NCBI RefSeq assembly: GCF_900182595.1
Contig: NZ_FXTN01000002.1
Location: 124,001-188,000, forward strand
Length of the DNA: 64,000 nucleotides
Direction: 5' to 3'
Source: Pedobacter westerhofensis
GTDB lineage: Bacteria > Bacteroidota > Bacteroidia > Sphingobacteriales > Sphingobacteriaceae
This document shows positions 52,464-59,866 of the stretch, piece by piece (positions within the stretch are counted from its first letter, which is position 1; every line of letters begins with the position of its first letter). A program made the translations under genes and the position numbers. Below the pieces are notes generated by a model. It ran no database searches and was not told where the DNA came from. It was given only the letters and a program-made list of their open reading frames with translations.

Positions 52464-53621
52464 ATGGGAAAAACACATCAATACACTGAGGGCGTACCTG
52501 CCATTGTAAAAGCACCGCGATTATTATCGCTGGATTTCTTCAGGGGATTTACTGTTGCCTCCATGATCCTGGTGAATAACCCCGGCAGCTGGGCACATAT
52601 TTATGCCCCGCTTGAGCATTCTGTGTGGAATGGCTGTACCCCTACAGACCTGGTGTTCCCATTTTTCCTATTCATGGTAGGAGTATCCATAATATATGCG
52701 ATGGAGAGCCGTAAAGCTATACCCCAGTTGCACGCTGCACTGTTGCTCTCTGTTTTGCGCAGGTCCCTAACCATCATTTTGCTTGGGATGTGCCTCTCAC
52801 TGATCTGGAAGTTTGACCTTTCCCATCTCCGTATTCCGGGCGTGCTCTTCAGGATCGGTGTGGTGTTTGGGATCAGTGCCCTGATCTATCTTAAAACCAG
52901 TGCCAGGGCACAGCTGTATATCGCTGTGGTTTTACTGCTGGGCTATTATATCCTGATGTGTTTTGTGCCGGTGCCGGGTTTTGGCCCTGCCAATCTGGAG
53001 CCTGCAACAAATCTTGGCGCCTGGCTGGACCGGCTCATATTTACTGAAAACCATCTCTGGAAATTCTCCAAAACCTGGGACCCAGAAGGCTTGCTGGGAA
53101 CATTGCCTGCTATTGGTACAAGCCTCATTGGTATTCTTACGGCTACCTGGCTGAAAAAGGGGAACCTGAAAACTGTGAAAGACCTGGGAACGATCGCCGG
53201 AACGGGTACAGTGCTGGTGGTACTGGCACTGATCTGGAATTTGTTTTTCCCTATCAATAAATCATTGTGGACAAGTTCCTTTGTACTGCTTACCGGCGGC
53301 CTGGGGATCATTATCCTTTCGCTATCCTACTGGATTATTGATGTGAAAAAACATCAGCTGTTGATCTGGCCTTTTGTAGCTTTTGGCCGCAATGCAATTA
53401 CTGCATTTGTGCTTTCAGGCATGTTGCCGAGGTTGTTGTCTTTTATTCCTTTTACTTCCAAAGGGGAGAAGACCAATATCTGGGCGTATGTGAACCACGA
53501 GATCTTTGTGCCAAACCTGTCAGCCAATAATGCTTCACTGATCTCTGCTGTTACGGTAGTGCTGCTGATCTTTATCCTGATATGGTGGATGTATAAAAAG
53601 AACGTGATAGTAAAGGTCTGA
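52464..53621 (+). CDS. NagX/HGSNAT-like membrane acetyltransferase (DUF5009)
   Basis: A 385-aa inner-membrane protein with about ten helices. It begins RLLSLDFFRGFTVASMILVN, with WNGCTPTDLVFPFFLFMVG, signature of the heparan-alpha-glucosaminide N-acetyltransferase relatives found in Bacteroidota N-acetylglucosamine loci, and WPFVAFGRNAITAFV near the end. The family is thought to move an acetyl group across the membrane onto sugars; the substrate here is unknown and no GlcNAc genes are adjacent. Confidence 0.85.
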   Translation: MGKTHQYTEGVPAIVKAPRLLSLDFFRGFTVASMILVNNPGSWAHIYAPLEHSVWNGCTPTDLVFPFFLFMVGVSIIYAMESRKAIPQLHAALLLSVLRRSLTIILLGMCLSLIWKFDLSHLRIPGVLFRIGVVFGISALIYLKTSARAQLYIAVVLLLGYYILMCFVPVPGFGPANLEPATNLGAWLDRLIFTENHLWKFSKTWDPEGLLGTLPAIGTSLIGILTATWLKKGNLKTVKDLGTIAGTGTVLVVLALIWNLFFPINKSLWTSSFVLLTGGLGIIILSLSYWIIDVKKHQLLIWPFVAFGRNAITAFVLSGMLPRLLSFIPFTSKGEKTNIWAYVNHEIFVPNLSANNASLISAVTVVLLIFILIWWMYKKNVIVKV

Positions 53622-53623
53622 AA

Positions 53624-53658
53624 GGGCAGGGCGCAAGGAGAGCAACCTGCGCCTGCCC
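53624..53658. terminator. Bidirectional hairpin between convergent genes
   Basis: GGGCAGGGCGCAAGG and CCTGCGCCTGCCC form a 13-bp imperfect stem between the NagX-like stop and the vWA-protein stop. No T-run, so termination may need a factor. Confidence 0.5.
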
Positions 53659-53667
53659 ATTACAAAA

Positions 53668-55515
53668 TCACTTTGTGCCGCTGCTGGCACTATTGCTTTT
53701 TGCAAGCAGTTTTGCACTTTGCGCCAGGTTGATGAACTCCGCGCGGAAGCCCTCTTCGTCTAATCCTTTAGCCGTTTTTGCCCTGGCAATCAGGCTGTCG
53801 AAATCTGATTTTTGCTTAAATTCCGAATCACGCAGCAGCATGCCCAGCTCAGCTACCGCGCTGGCAAACCTAAAGTCGGCACTTGCTTTTGAAAGCTGCA
53901 GGTTGACCTCTGTCACTGCTACCTGTTTCATTTTGCTTTTGTCGCCGTCCGGAGCTTTATACCTAAACTTTACGGTAAGCATTTCGGCGGAGGCGTTCCT
54001 GATTTTGTTTTCTTTAGTACGCTGATATTTTAGCGGGTCGACACTTGTGCTAAAGTTATCTTTAATTCCCGCAGGGATAATCTCATATAAAGCGGTAATG
54101 GTGTGGCCAACTCCCATATCACCGCCAATTTTCTGGTCGTTATTAAAATCTTCTTTTTCCATCAGGCGGTTTTCATAGCCAAGTAAGCGGTAGGCCTGCA
54201 CCTTACCGGGATTAAATTCAACCTGGATCTTTACGTCTTTGGCCACTGTAAACAGGGTGGCACCAAATTCGGTCACCATAGCTTTTCTTGCTTCAGAGAT
54301 ATTATCGATATAGGCATAGTTCCCATGGCCTTTGTCGGCCAGTGTTTCCATTTTGCTATCTTTCAGGTTGCCCATTCCAAAGCCCAGAACAGACAGGGAT
54401 ACACCGCTTTTTCTTTCGTTCACGATCAGCTGTTCCATGTCCTGGTCGCTGGATGCCCCTACATTAAAATCGCCATCGGTAGCCAGTATAATCCTGTTAT
54501 TTCCTCCCCTGATAAAATTCTGGCGGGCAATCTGGTAAGCCAGTTTAATGCCCTCGCCACCGGCGGTTGATCCCCCGGCACCAAGGTTCTCAATGATATC
54601 CTTGATCTTCATCTTCTGACTGGCGGGGGTACTCGGCAACTGCAAACCCGCGGCTCCGGCATAAGTTACTATCGCTACATGATCTTTGTCGCGCAGCTGG
54701 TCAACCAGCAGCTTCATTGAAGTTTTTACCAGTGGTAACTTGTTGCTGTTTTCCATTGAGCCCGATACATCAATCAGAAATACAAAATTGGACGCCGGCA
54801 GCTTATCGGTTTTTATAGATCTTGCTTTCAATCCTATCCTCAACAGGCGGTGCTGCGGGTTCCAGGGAGCCGATGCCAGCTCAGTATGAATGGCAACAGG
54901 ATCTTCATTTGCGGGGCCGGTCATATCATAATGGAAATAGTTGATCATTTCTTCGATTCTTACCGCATCTTTGGGGGGCATATTCCCGGTGCTGATCATC
55001 CTGCGCACGTTACTGTAAGATGCAGCGTCTACATCGATAGCGAAAGTGGAAAGGGGAGTTGTTGCAGGATTTAAAAAGGTATTTTCAGTGATGCCTTTAT
55101 ACGATTCAACGTTTGGGGGATAATTGCGGAAAATCGGAACCTCTGTCATGCGCTTTGCAGGGGAGCGGTGACTTTTTGCGTTCCCATAGGCAGTAACTAC
55201 CACTTCAGTCAGTGCATTACCGGCTTCATCCATCCACACATCCAGCCTGTCAGCTTTTCCAATCTTCCTGTTTTGCTGTTGATATCCGATAGCAGAAAAT
55301 ACAAGCATGCTGCTGCCCTCAGGTACAGCAACCGAGTAATGCCCTTTCAGGTCTGTGGTGGCCATCAACCTTGTTCCCTCCGCTAAAACAGCTACTCCGG
55401 GCAATGGTTGGTTGTCTGCTTTGCTGTAAACTGTTCCGCTGATGCTGCGGGTGCTGCTGATCCTAAATCCTGCCAGGCTAAGAAAGAGCATAATCAAATA
55501 AATATTTCTTTTCAT
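53668..55515 (-). CDS. YfbK-like von Willebrand factor A protein with CarboxypepD_reg domain and TonB-box-like motif
   Basis: A 615-aa protein from ATG 55515 (MKRNIYLIMLFLSL). Exported (about 1-23); carboxypeptidase-regulatory-like domain about 25-97 (GTVYSKADNQPLPGVAVLAE); then TEVVVTAYG at 103-111, the motif normally found before the plug of SusC receptors, although no plug or barrel follows. vWA domain about 240-420 with MIDAS DVSGS at 249-253 and ATDGDFNVG; DUF3520-type C-terminal part. Divergent from the ECF sigma gene at 55594, 78 bases apart. Function unknown; probably a periplasmic or surface adhesion/signalling protein. Confidence 0.85.
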   Translation of the reverse strand: MKRNIYLIMLFLSLAGFRISSTRSISGTVYSKADNQPLPGVAVLAEGTRLMATTDLKGHYSVAVPEGSSMLVFSAIGYQQQNRKIGKADRLDVWMDEAGNALTEVVVTAYGNAKSHRSPAKRMTEVPIFRNYPPNVESYKGITENTFLNPATTPLSTFAIDVDAASYSNVRRMISTGNMPPKDAVRIEEMINYFHYDMTGPANEDPVAIHTELASAPWNPQHRLLRIGLKARSIKTDKLPASNFVFLIDVSGSMENSNKLPLVKTSMKLLVDQLRDKDHVAIVTYAGAAGLQLPSTPASQKMKIKDIIENLGAGGSTAGGEGIKLAYQIARQNFIRGGNNRIILATDGDFNVGASSDQDMEQLIVNERKSGVSLSVLGFGMGNLKDSKMETLADKGHGNYAYIDNISEARKAMVTEFGATLFTVAKDVKIQVEFNPGKVQAYRLLGYENRLMEKEDFNNDQKIGGDMGVGHTITALYEIIPAGIKDNFSTSVDPLKYQRTKENKIRNASAEMLTVKFRYKAPDGDKSKMKQVAVTEVNLQLSKASADFRFASAVAELGMLLRDSEFKQKSDFDSLIARAKTAKGLDEEGFRAEFINLAQSAKLLAKSNSASSGTK

Positions 55516-55593
55516 GTTGTTGATTTTTGCCGGGGGATGCATCATGCTAAATAATTCCACAAACTATCTGTAAAAATTTTTATCTTGCTTTAA

Positions 55594-56169
55594 ATGACCT
55601 GGTTCAGCAACTCCAAAAAATCCGATCCTATAAATGATGAGTTGCTGCTGAACCGTTATCTTAAAACAGGCGATCTTAAATTGCTGGGAGAATTATTCCA
55701 GGGCCACTCATCAATGGTATATTATGTCTGCAACCGTTATTTACAGGATACTGAACTCAGTAAAGATGCTGTGATGCAGATCTTTGAAGAACTCATTGTG
55801 AAAGTGCACAAGCAGGAGATCCGGCAGTTTGGCAGCTGGTTATATGTGCTTAGCCGCAACTATTGTTTAATGCAGCTACGGTCCGGCAAAAAAATGCAGT
55901 ATGTACCTTTTGATGATTTTGTGAAATTTCCGCTGAGTTTGCATCAGGAAGACCAGGAAGGAAAAGAAAGAAACCTTACAGCCCTGGAAGAGTGTCTGAA
56001 AAAGCTGCCGGAGCGGCAGAAAGAGAGCCTGAGCCTGTTTTTCCTCAAAGAAAAGTGTTACAAGGAAATTGTGGATTTTACCGGGTACAGCTTAAATGAT
56101 ATCAAGAGCTATATCCAGAACGGGAAAAGGAATTTGAAAATTTGTATGGACAAAAATCGTGAAAAATAG
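55594..56169 (+). CDS. ECF-type RNA polymerase sigma factor
   Basis: A 191-aa sigma-70-family protein. Region 2 lies at about 25-95 (LYVLSRNYCLMQLRSGKK), region 4 at about 130-185 (LPERQKESLSLFFLKEKCY, YSLNDIKSYIQNGKRNLKI). Its stop overlaps the next start (GTG 56159) by 11 bases, so the two are coupled. Divergent from the vWA gene, which is the likely target or signal partner. Confidence 0.88.
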   Translation: MTWFSNSKKSDPINDELLLNRYLKTGDLKLLGELFQGHSSMVYYVCNRYLQDTELSKDAVMQIFEELIVKVHKQEIRQFGSWLYVLSRNYCLMQLRSGKKMQYVPFDDFVKFPLSLHQEDQEGKERNLTALEECLKKLPERQKESLSLFFLKEKCYKEIVDFTGYSLNDIKSYIQNGKRNLKICMDKNREK

Positions 56170-57172
56170 CAAAGCCGATATATCGCTGATCAGGAAGTAC
56201 CTTAATGGGGAGCTGGATAGCCAGGCTATGTACCGGCTGGAGAGGGAGGCGCAGGATGATCCTATGCTAATGGATATGATACAGGGTATGGAAACTGGCA
56301 ACAGGGAGGCGGACGAGCGTACGCTCAGGGATATTGATCAGCTGATTATTAACCGTGTTGCAGCTGCCGGTAAAAGCCGTAAAATGACTTCCTGGAAGGG
56401 CTGGATTGCAGCGGCATCACTTGTATTGATTGGTACCATCGCATGTTTGTGGATATTCAGAACGCCTCAGCAGGATAAGTTGAGGAAGAAGCAAACTGAG
56501 CAGGCCGGCAGGTTGGGCAAGCAGGCAGGCCCTGATACGGCGGATATCGTTAAGGAGGGCAGCAGCTTTAAAAATAAAGATCAGTCTTTCGTGGCGAGAA
56601 GCCCGCAACTCAAAAATCCGGTAATTCACAAATCCGGCTCTAATAAGCCAGAAATTGCTTTCCAAAATACCGTTGTGCGTAAAAATCCTGCGGTTCAGGA
56701 TATTCCTGATTCTGCAGTCATAGCTGGCCTGGCCGGAGCTGGGGCGGCTGTAGATATGATGAACAATCATGAGGGCTTAAGTGAGGTTGTGGTCACCGCT
56801 TACGGCGCACAGAGAAAAAGAGCTGCCCGTTCTGCTGCGATTATGGAAAAATCAGATACCCCTTTAACTGCGCTCGCAAGCAAAGCAGCACCGCTGCCGC
56901 TAAAACTTGGCAAAGCCCATCCGGTCGTTGGCTGGGATGCATATCAAAAATACCTGAAAGATAATGCCACGCTTCCCTCTGGCGAAAGGGGAAGTGTAAC
57001 CCTTGTGTTTTTAATTGAAAGTGATGGTTCTCCTGCGCATGTAATCGTAATTAAGGGTATGAACAAAGAAGCTGACCGCAAGGCGGCGGACCTGATCCTT
57101 CAGGGCTCCAAATGGACTGGTGATCAGGAAGAAATAGACAAAATGATCACCATAAAAATTAAGTTTCATTAG
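56159..57172 (+). CDS. Membrane-anchored anti-sigma candidate with TonB C-terminal domain and EVVVTAYG motif
   Basis: A 337-aa protein starting at GTG 56159. Cytoplasmic N-terminal region (1-80) resembles short anti-sigma domains (SLIRKYLNGELDSQAMYRLE); membrane helix 81-101; a linker of about 170 residues; then GLSEVVVTAYGAQRKR at 207-222; TonB-like C-terminal domain about 276-330 (GSVTLVFLIESDGSPAHVIV, GSKWTG). The motif is the one seen in SusC receptors and in the neighbouring vWA protein. Translational overlap with the sigma gene supports an anti-sigma role; the TonB-like part would then lie in the periplasm. Confidence 0.78.
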   Translation: MKNSKADISLIRKYLNGELDSQAMYRLEREAQDDPMLMDMIQGMETGNREADERTLRDIDQLIINRVAAAGKSRKMTSWKGWIAAASLVLIGTIACLWIFRTPQQDKLRKKQTEQAGRLGKQAGPDTADIVKEGSSFKNKDQSFVARSPQLKNPVIHKSGSNKPEIAFQNTVVRKNPAVQDIPDSAVIAGLAGAGAAVDMMNNHEGLSEVVVTAYGAQRKRAARSAAIMEKSDTPLTALASKAAPLPLKLGKAHPVVGWDAYQKYLKDNATLPSGERGSVTLVFLIESDGSPAHVIVIKGMNKEADRKAADLILQGSKWTGDQEEIDKMITIKIKFH

Positions 57173-57208
57173 TTTTAATGCTCATCGCGGGAGGGAAGCA
57201 GCCGTAGA

Positions 57209-57967
57209 TTATGGTTTTATTCTTTTTGCTAAATCCAGTTGAAGAGCACGTATATCTGCGATCACAATCCCGGCCATTGTTTTGGCCCCAAGAACGCTGA
57301 AATGTGTGTCGTCTGCCTTTCCATCCGGGTAGTTAGAATTTTCACCTGCCTTTAAGTGGTTGTAAAACTTTTTTGAGCCTTCGGGCCCTTCCTTTGTAAG
57401 CACTGCCTGGCTTTCCCTGTCAAGATCAATCATCGGTACATGTAGTGTTAGTGCCACTTTGCGCACAATCGCAGCGTAAACTTCATGTGTTCCTTCCAGC
57501 TGTCCTGCTGCGTTAAATTTACGGCGGGCTGCGGGAGTAATCAGTACAGGTTTGGCATTTTTATATTTTACATCCTTTACAAAACGGCTGAGGTTTGATG
57601 CAAACTCATCTTCAGTGGTAAAACTTTTTTTTGTGGGCACTTCGTCATTATGCCCAAACTGAATCAGTACATAATCACCGCTTTTCAGGCTGTCAGTAAT
57701 CGATTTCCACAAGCCCTCTGTGATAAAAGTTTTGGTACTGCGCCCATTTTTGGCAATGTTTTTTACGGTGACGCTGCTGTCAAAGAAATCGTGAAAAGGC
57801 ATTCCCCATCCTGTTTCAGGATAAGCTTTCGTTTCTTTATCTGCCATCGTTGAATCCCCGGCAAGGTAAACTGTAATGTGTTTGGGAGCCAGGAGAAAAG
57901 ACATCGCAGATATTGCCAGCGCTGCGAGAGTGATAAGGATAAGGTGTTTTGGTGGATTTCTTCTCAT
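57209..57967 (-). CDS. Secreted rhamnogalacturonan acetylesterase-like SGNH hydrolase
   Basis: A 252-aa protein with a membrane-targeting N-terminus (LILITLAALAISAMSFLLA). SGNH blocks: GDSTMADKE (nucleophile serine), NIAKNGRSTK, FGHNDE and a late DDTHFSVLGA with the Asp-x-x-His dyad. The order and GHND block match rhamnogalacturonan acetylesterases, which deacetylate pectin side regions. With GH106 and GH127 in the window this supports pectin use, although the gene is 32 kb away from them. Confidence 0.87.
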   Translation of the reverse strand: MRRNPPKHLILITLAALAISAMSFLLAPKHITVYLAGDSTMADKETKAYPETGWGMPFHDFFDSSVTVKNIAKNGRSTKTFITEGLWKSITDSLKSGDYVLIQFGHNDEVPTKKSFTTEDEFASNLSRFVKDVKYKNAKPVLITPAARRKFNAAGQLEGTHEVYAAIVRKVALTLHVPMIDLDRESQAVLTKEGPEGSKKFYNHLKAGENSNYPDGKADDTHFSVLGAKTMAGIVIADIRALQLDLAKRIKP

Positions 57968-58229
57968 AGGAATGTATTGTACTTATTTATGGTAATTTCC
58001 TGTATGACAGTTGCAGAGGCTATTGATTTTTCTTTTTTAAAGCCACGCGGGCACCTTGCGGTAAAAAATATCGTTTTCTTCCCTGAAAAATGAACCTATT
58101 CCTTCCATAGCTTTTAAAATTTGTTATTCAATACTCAAGCGTAGCTGTGCTAAGATACGTAATTGTTTAAAATATCTACTTTTATCTAAATCATCATGAT
58201 CAGAAAAATGTATATCATTTACAATAGAT

Positions 58230-59129
58230 TTAATTGTATGATAGCTTCTCCTGTTCTTTAATCCAGGCCCTGCAGCCCTCAAAAAACTGCTCCGGCTGCT
58301 CTATCCAGCAGTAATGCCCTGCATTCTTAATCACCAGCAATGTGGAAGAAGCTATCTGCTCATGTATCCTATCAGATTGTGAAATTTTATCACAGATAAA
58401 GTCGTCATCTCCAACAACAATCAATGCAGATACTGTAATTTTATGGAGCAGGGGAAAAAGTAGTTCAGAGCCGTTTTTTGATGCATTGGTATATCTGAAA
58501 GCTTTTTCGCTCAGTTCAAGTACACCGGTTTTTTCAGCAAATACGGCCAGGTTGTCCTGATCATGAAAATAGAGCGGCAAACTTAACCTCACTTGTTCAT
58601 TAAGGGTATAATTTGTAGTGTCATTTCCCAAAAAAATGGCTGCCCCTCTTTGTTGCCGCGGTTTTGCCGCACGCTTTAATATATTGTTCTTAAGCTCTTC
58701 TCCTGACAGGCTATCGCGGCCCGCTATAGCGCTGATCGCTATGATGCCATTTAAATTATCATTGTGATGGATGCCATAGTTTAATGCCTGGTATGCGCCA
58801 GAAGAATGTCCCATAAGCCATATCTTTTCCTGTTGCAGGTAGTTCCGTAGTGCGTCCATGTCTTTCATGAAATCTTCGCTGGTATATTTCATAGGATCTT
58901 CGGGGCCGCTGGATCTGCCGCTCATCCGGGTATCGTAGTAAACCATGGTAAAATATTCTTCCAGTGGATGCAGGCTATTTTTATACATGACCAGTGAGGG
59001 GCCCCAGCCAGGTGTGGGACAAAGACAGACGGGGCCTTGTCCACTTACAATATAGCGGATAATTACACCATTCAGCGGTGCGTAATGTTCTCCTTTAAAT
59101 AGGGCGTAATGCGAGGTTAAAAGTTCCAT
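58230..59129 (-). CDS. Alpha/beta hydrolase (proline-iminopeptidase-like)
   Basis: A 299-aa cytoplasmic protein from ATG 59129; a TTG two codons earlier is possible. Nucleophile serine in LMGHSSGAYQALNYG, oxyanion region CPTPGWGPS, YYDTRMSGRSSGPEDPMKYT typical of proline iminopeptidases and related hydrolases, catalytic aspartate in VVGDDDFICD and histidine in KNAGHYCWIEQPEQF. Substrate not predictable. The sequence CTCTTTGTATATGG places a -7-like element directly before the ATG, so the mRNA may be leaderless. Confidence 0.85.
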   Translation of the reverse strand: MELLTSHYALFKGEHYAPLNGVIIRYIVSGQGPVCLCPTPGWGPSLVMYKNSLHPLEEYFTMVYYDTRMSGRSSGPEDPMKYTSEDFMKDMDALRNYLQQEKIWLMGHSSGAYQALNYGIHHNDNLNGIIAISAIAGRDSLSGEELKNNILKRAAKPRQQRGAAIFLGNDTTNYTLNEQVRLSLPLYFHDQDNLAVFAEKTGVLELSEKAFRYTNASKNGSELLFPLLHKITVSALIVVGDDDFICDKISQSDRIHEQIASSTLLVIKNAGHYCWIEQPEQFFEGCRAWIKEQEKLSYN

Positions 59130-59431
59130 ATACAAAGAGTAATTTGGTGATACCGGATGATCATTTTCAGATCTGAGAAAAATAATCAGACGGGTAAAAA
59201 TGGAAAAATGACCCTGATTAACCTATCACCATTAGTAGTGATATGTGCAACAGATCAATATTCTTGTATAAGAATAGTAATGTGTCGCTTTAGATTCATA
59301 ATTATCTAAATATATTGATTTATTAATTATTTCTTCTGATATTTCAATATTATAGTATTTAAAGAAACATCAGGGAGAAACTCGAATAAAGAGTTTACTC
59401 CCACACTATTTTGGTGAATAATTTAATATTT
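59130..59431. other. 302-base divergent region between hydrolase and XRE genes
   Basis: A/T-rich control region for the two divergent genes. No gene and no strong palindrome; a leaderless-type -7 element for the hydrolase lies at its left end. I see nothing else. Confidence 0.5.
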
Positions 59432-59788
59432 ATGGAAAAAATTGCAACAAGTAAGTTAGTTGGTCAGAGGATAAAAAAACTAAGGCAAAAACTAAATTGG
59501 GTACAGCAGGATGTTGCACAGAAATTAGATATTTCGATACCTGCCTACTCAAAGATCGAAACAGGGATCACAGATATAAATATTTCCAGGCTTATACAGC
59601 TCGCTGAACTATTTTCAGTGCATGTAAAAGACCTTATCATGGATGATGCCCAGGTAAGTGCCATCGACCAAAAACCGGAGATCAGCCGGTTATCACAATT
59701 GATCGACGAAAGGGCACGCGAAATCCTGATCCTGCAGGCCAAAATCATCGATCTCTATGAAGAGCGGGACAAAGGAAAAGGAAATTAG
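59432..59788 (+). CDS. XRE-family helix-turn-helix regulator with C-terminal coiled coil
   Basis: A 118-aa protein from ATG 59432 (MEKIATSKLVGQRI). HTH about 10-70 (WVQQDVAQKLDISIPAYSKIE). A C-terminal helix of about 35 residues (LSQLIDERAREILILQAK) looks like a dimerising coiled coil. Such small XRE proteins are frequent in Bacteroidota; targets unknown. It precedes the multi-PAS kinase by 78 bases and may be co-transcribed. Confidence 0.88.
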   Translation: MEKIATSKLVGQRIKKLRQKLNWVQQDVAQKLDISIPAYSKIETGITDINISRLIQLAELFSVHVKDLIMDDAQVSAIDQKPEISRLSQLIDERAREILILQAKIIDLYEERDKGKGN

Positions 59789-59866
59789 CTGTCGGAAAAG
59801 TTGTATATCGGTGAGAATTATTGCCTTTCCAATTGTTAAACCTACATTAGTGCTTTAACAATAAGA

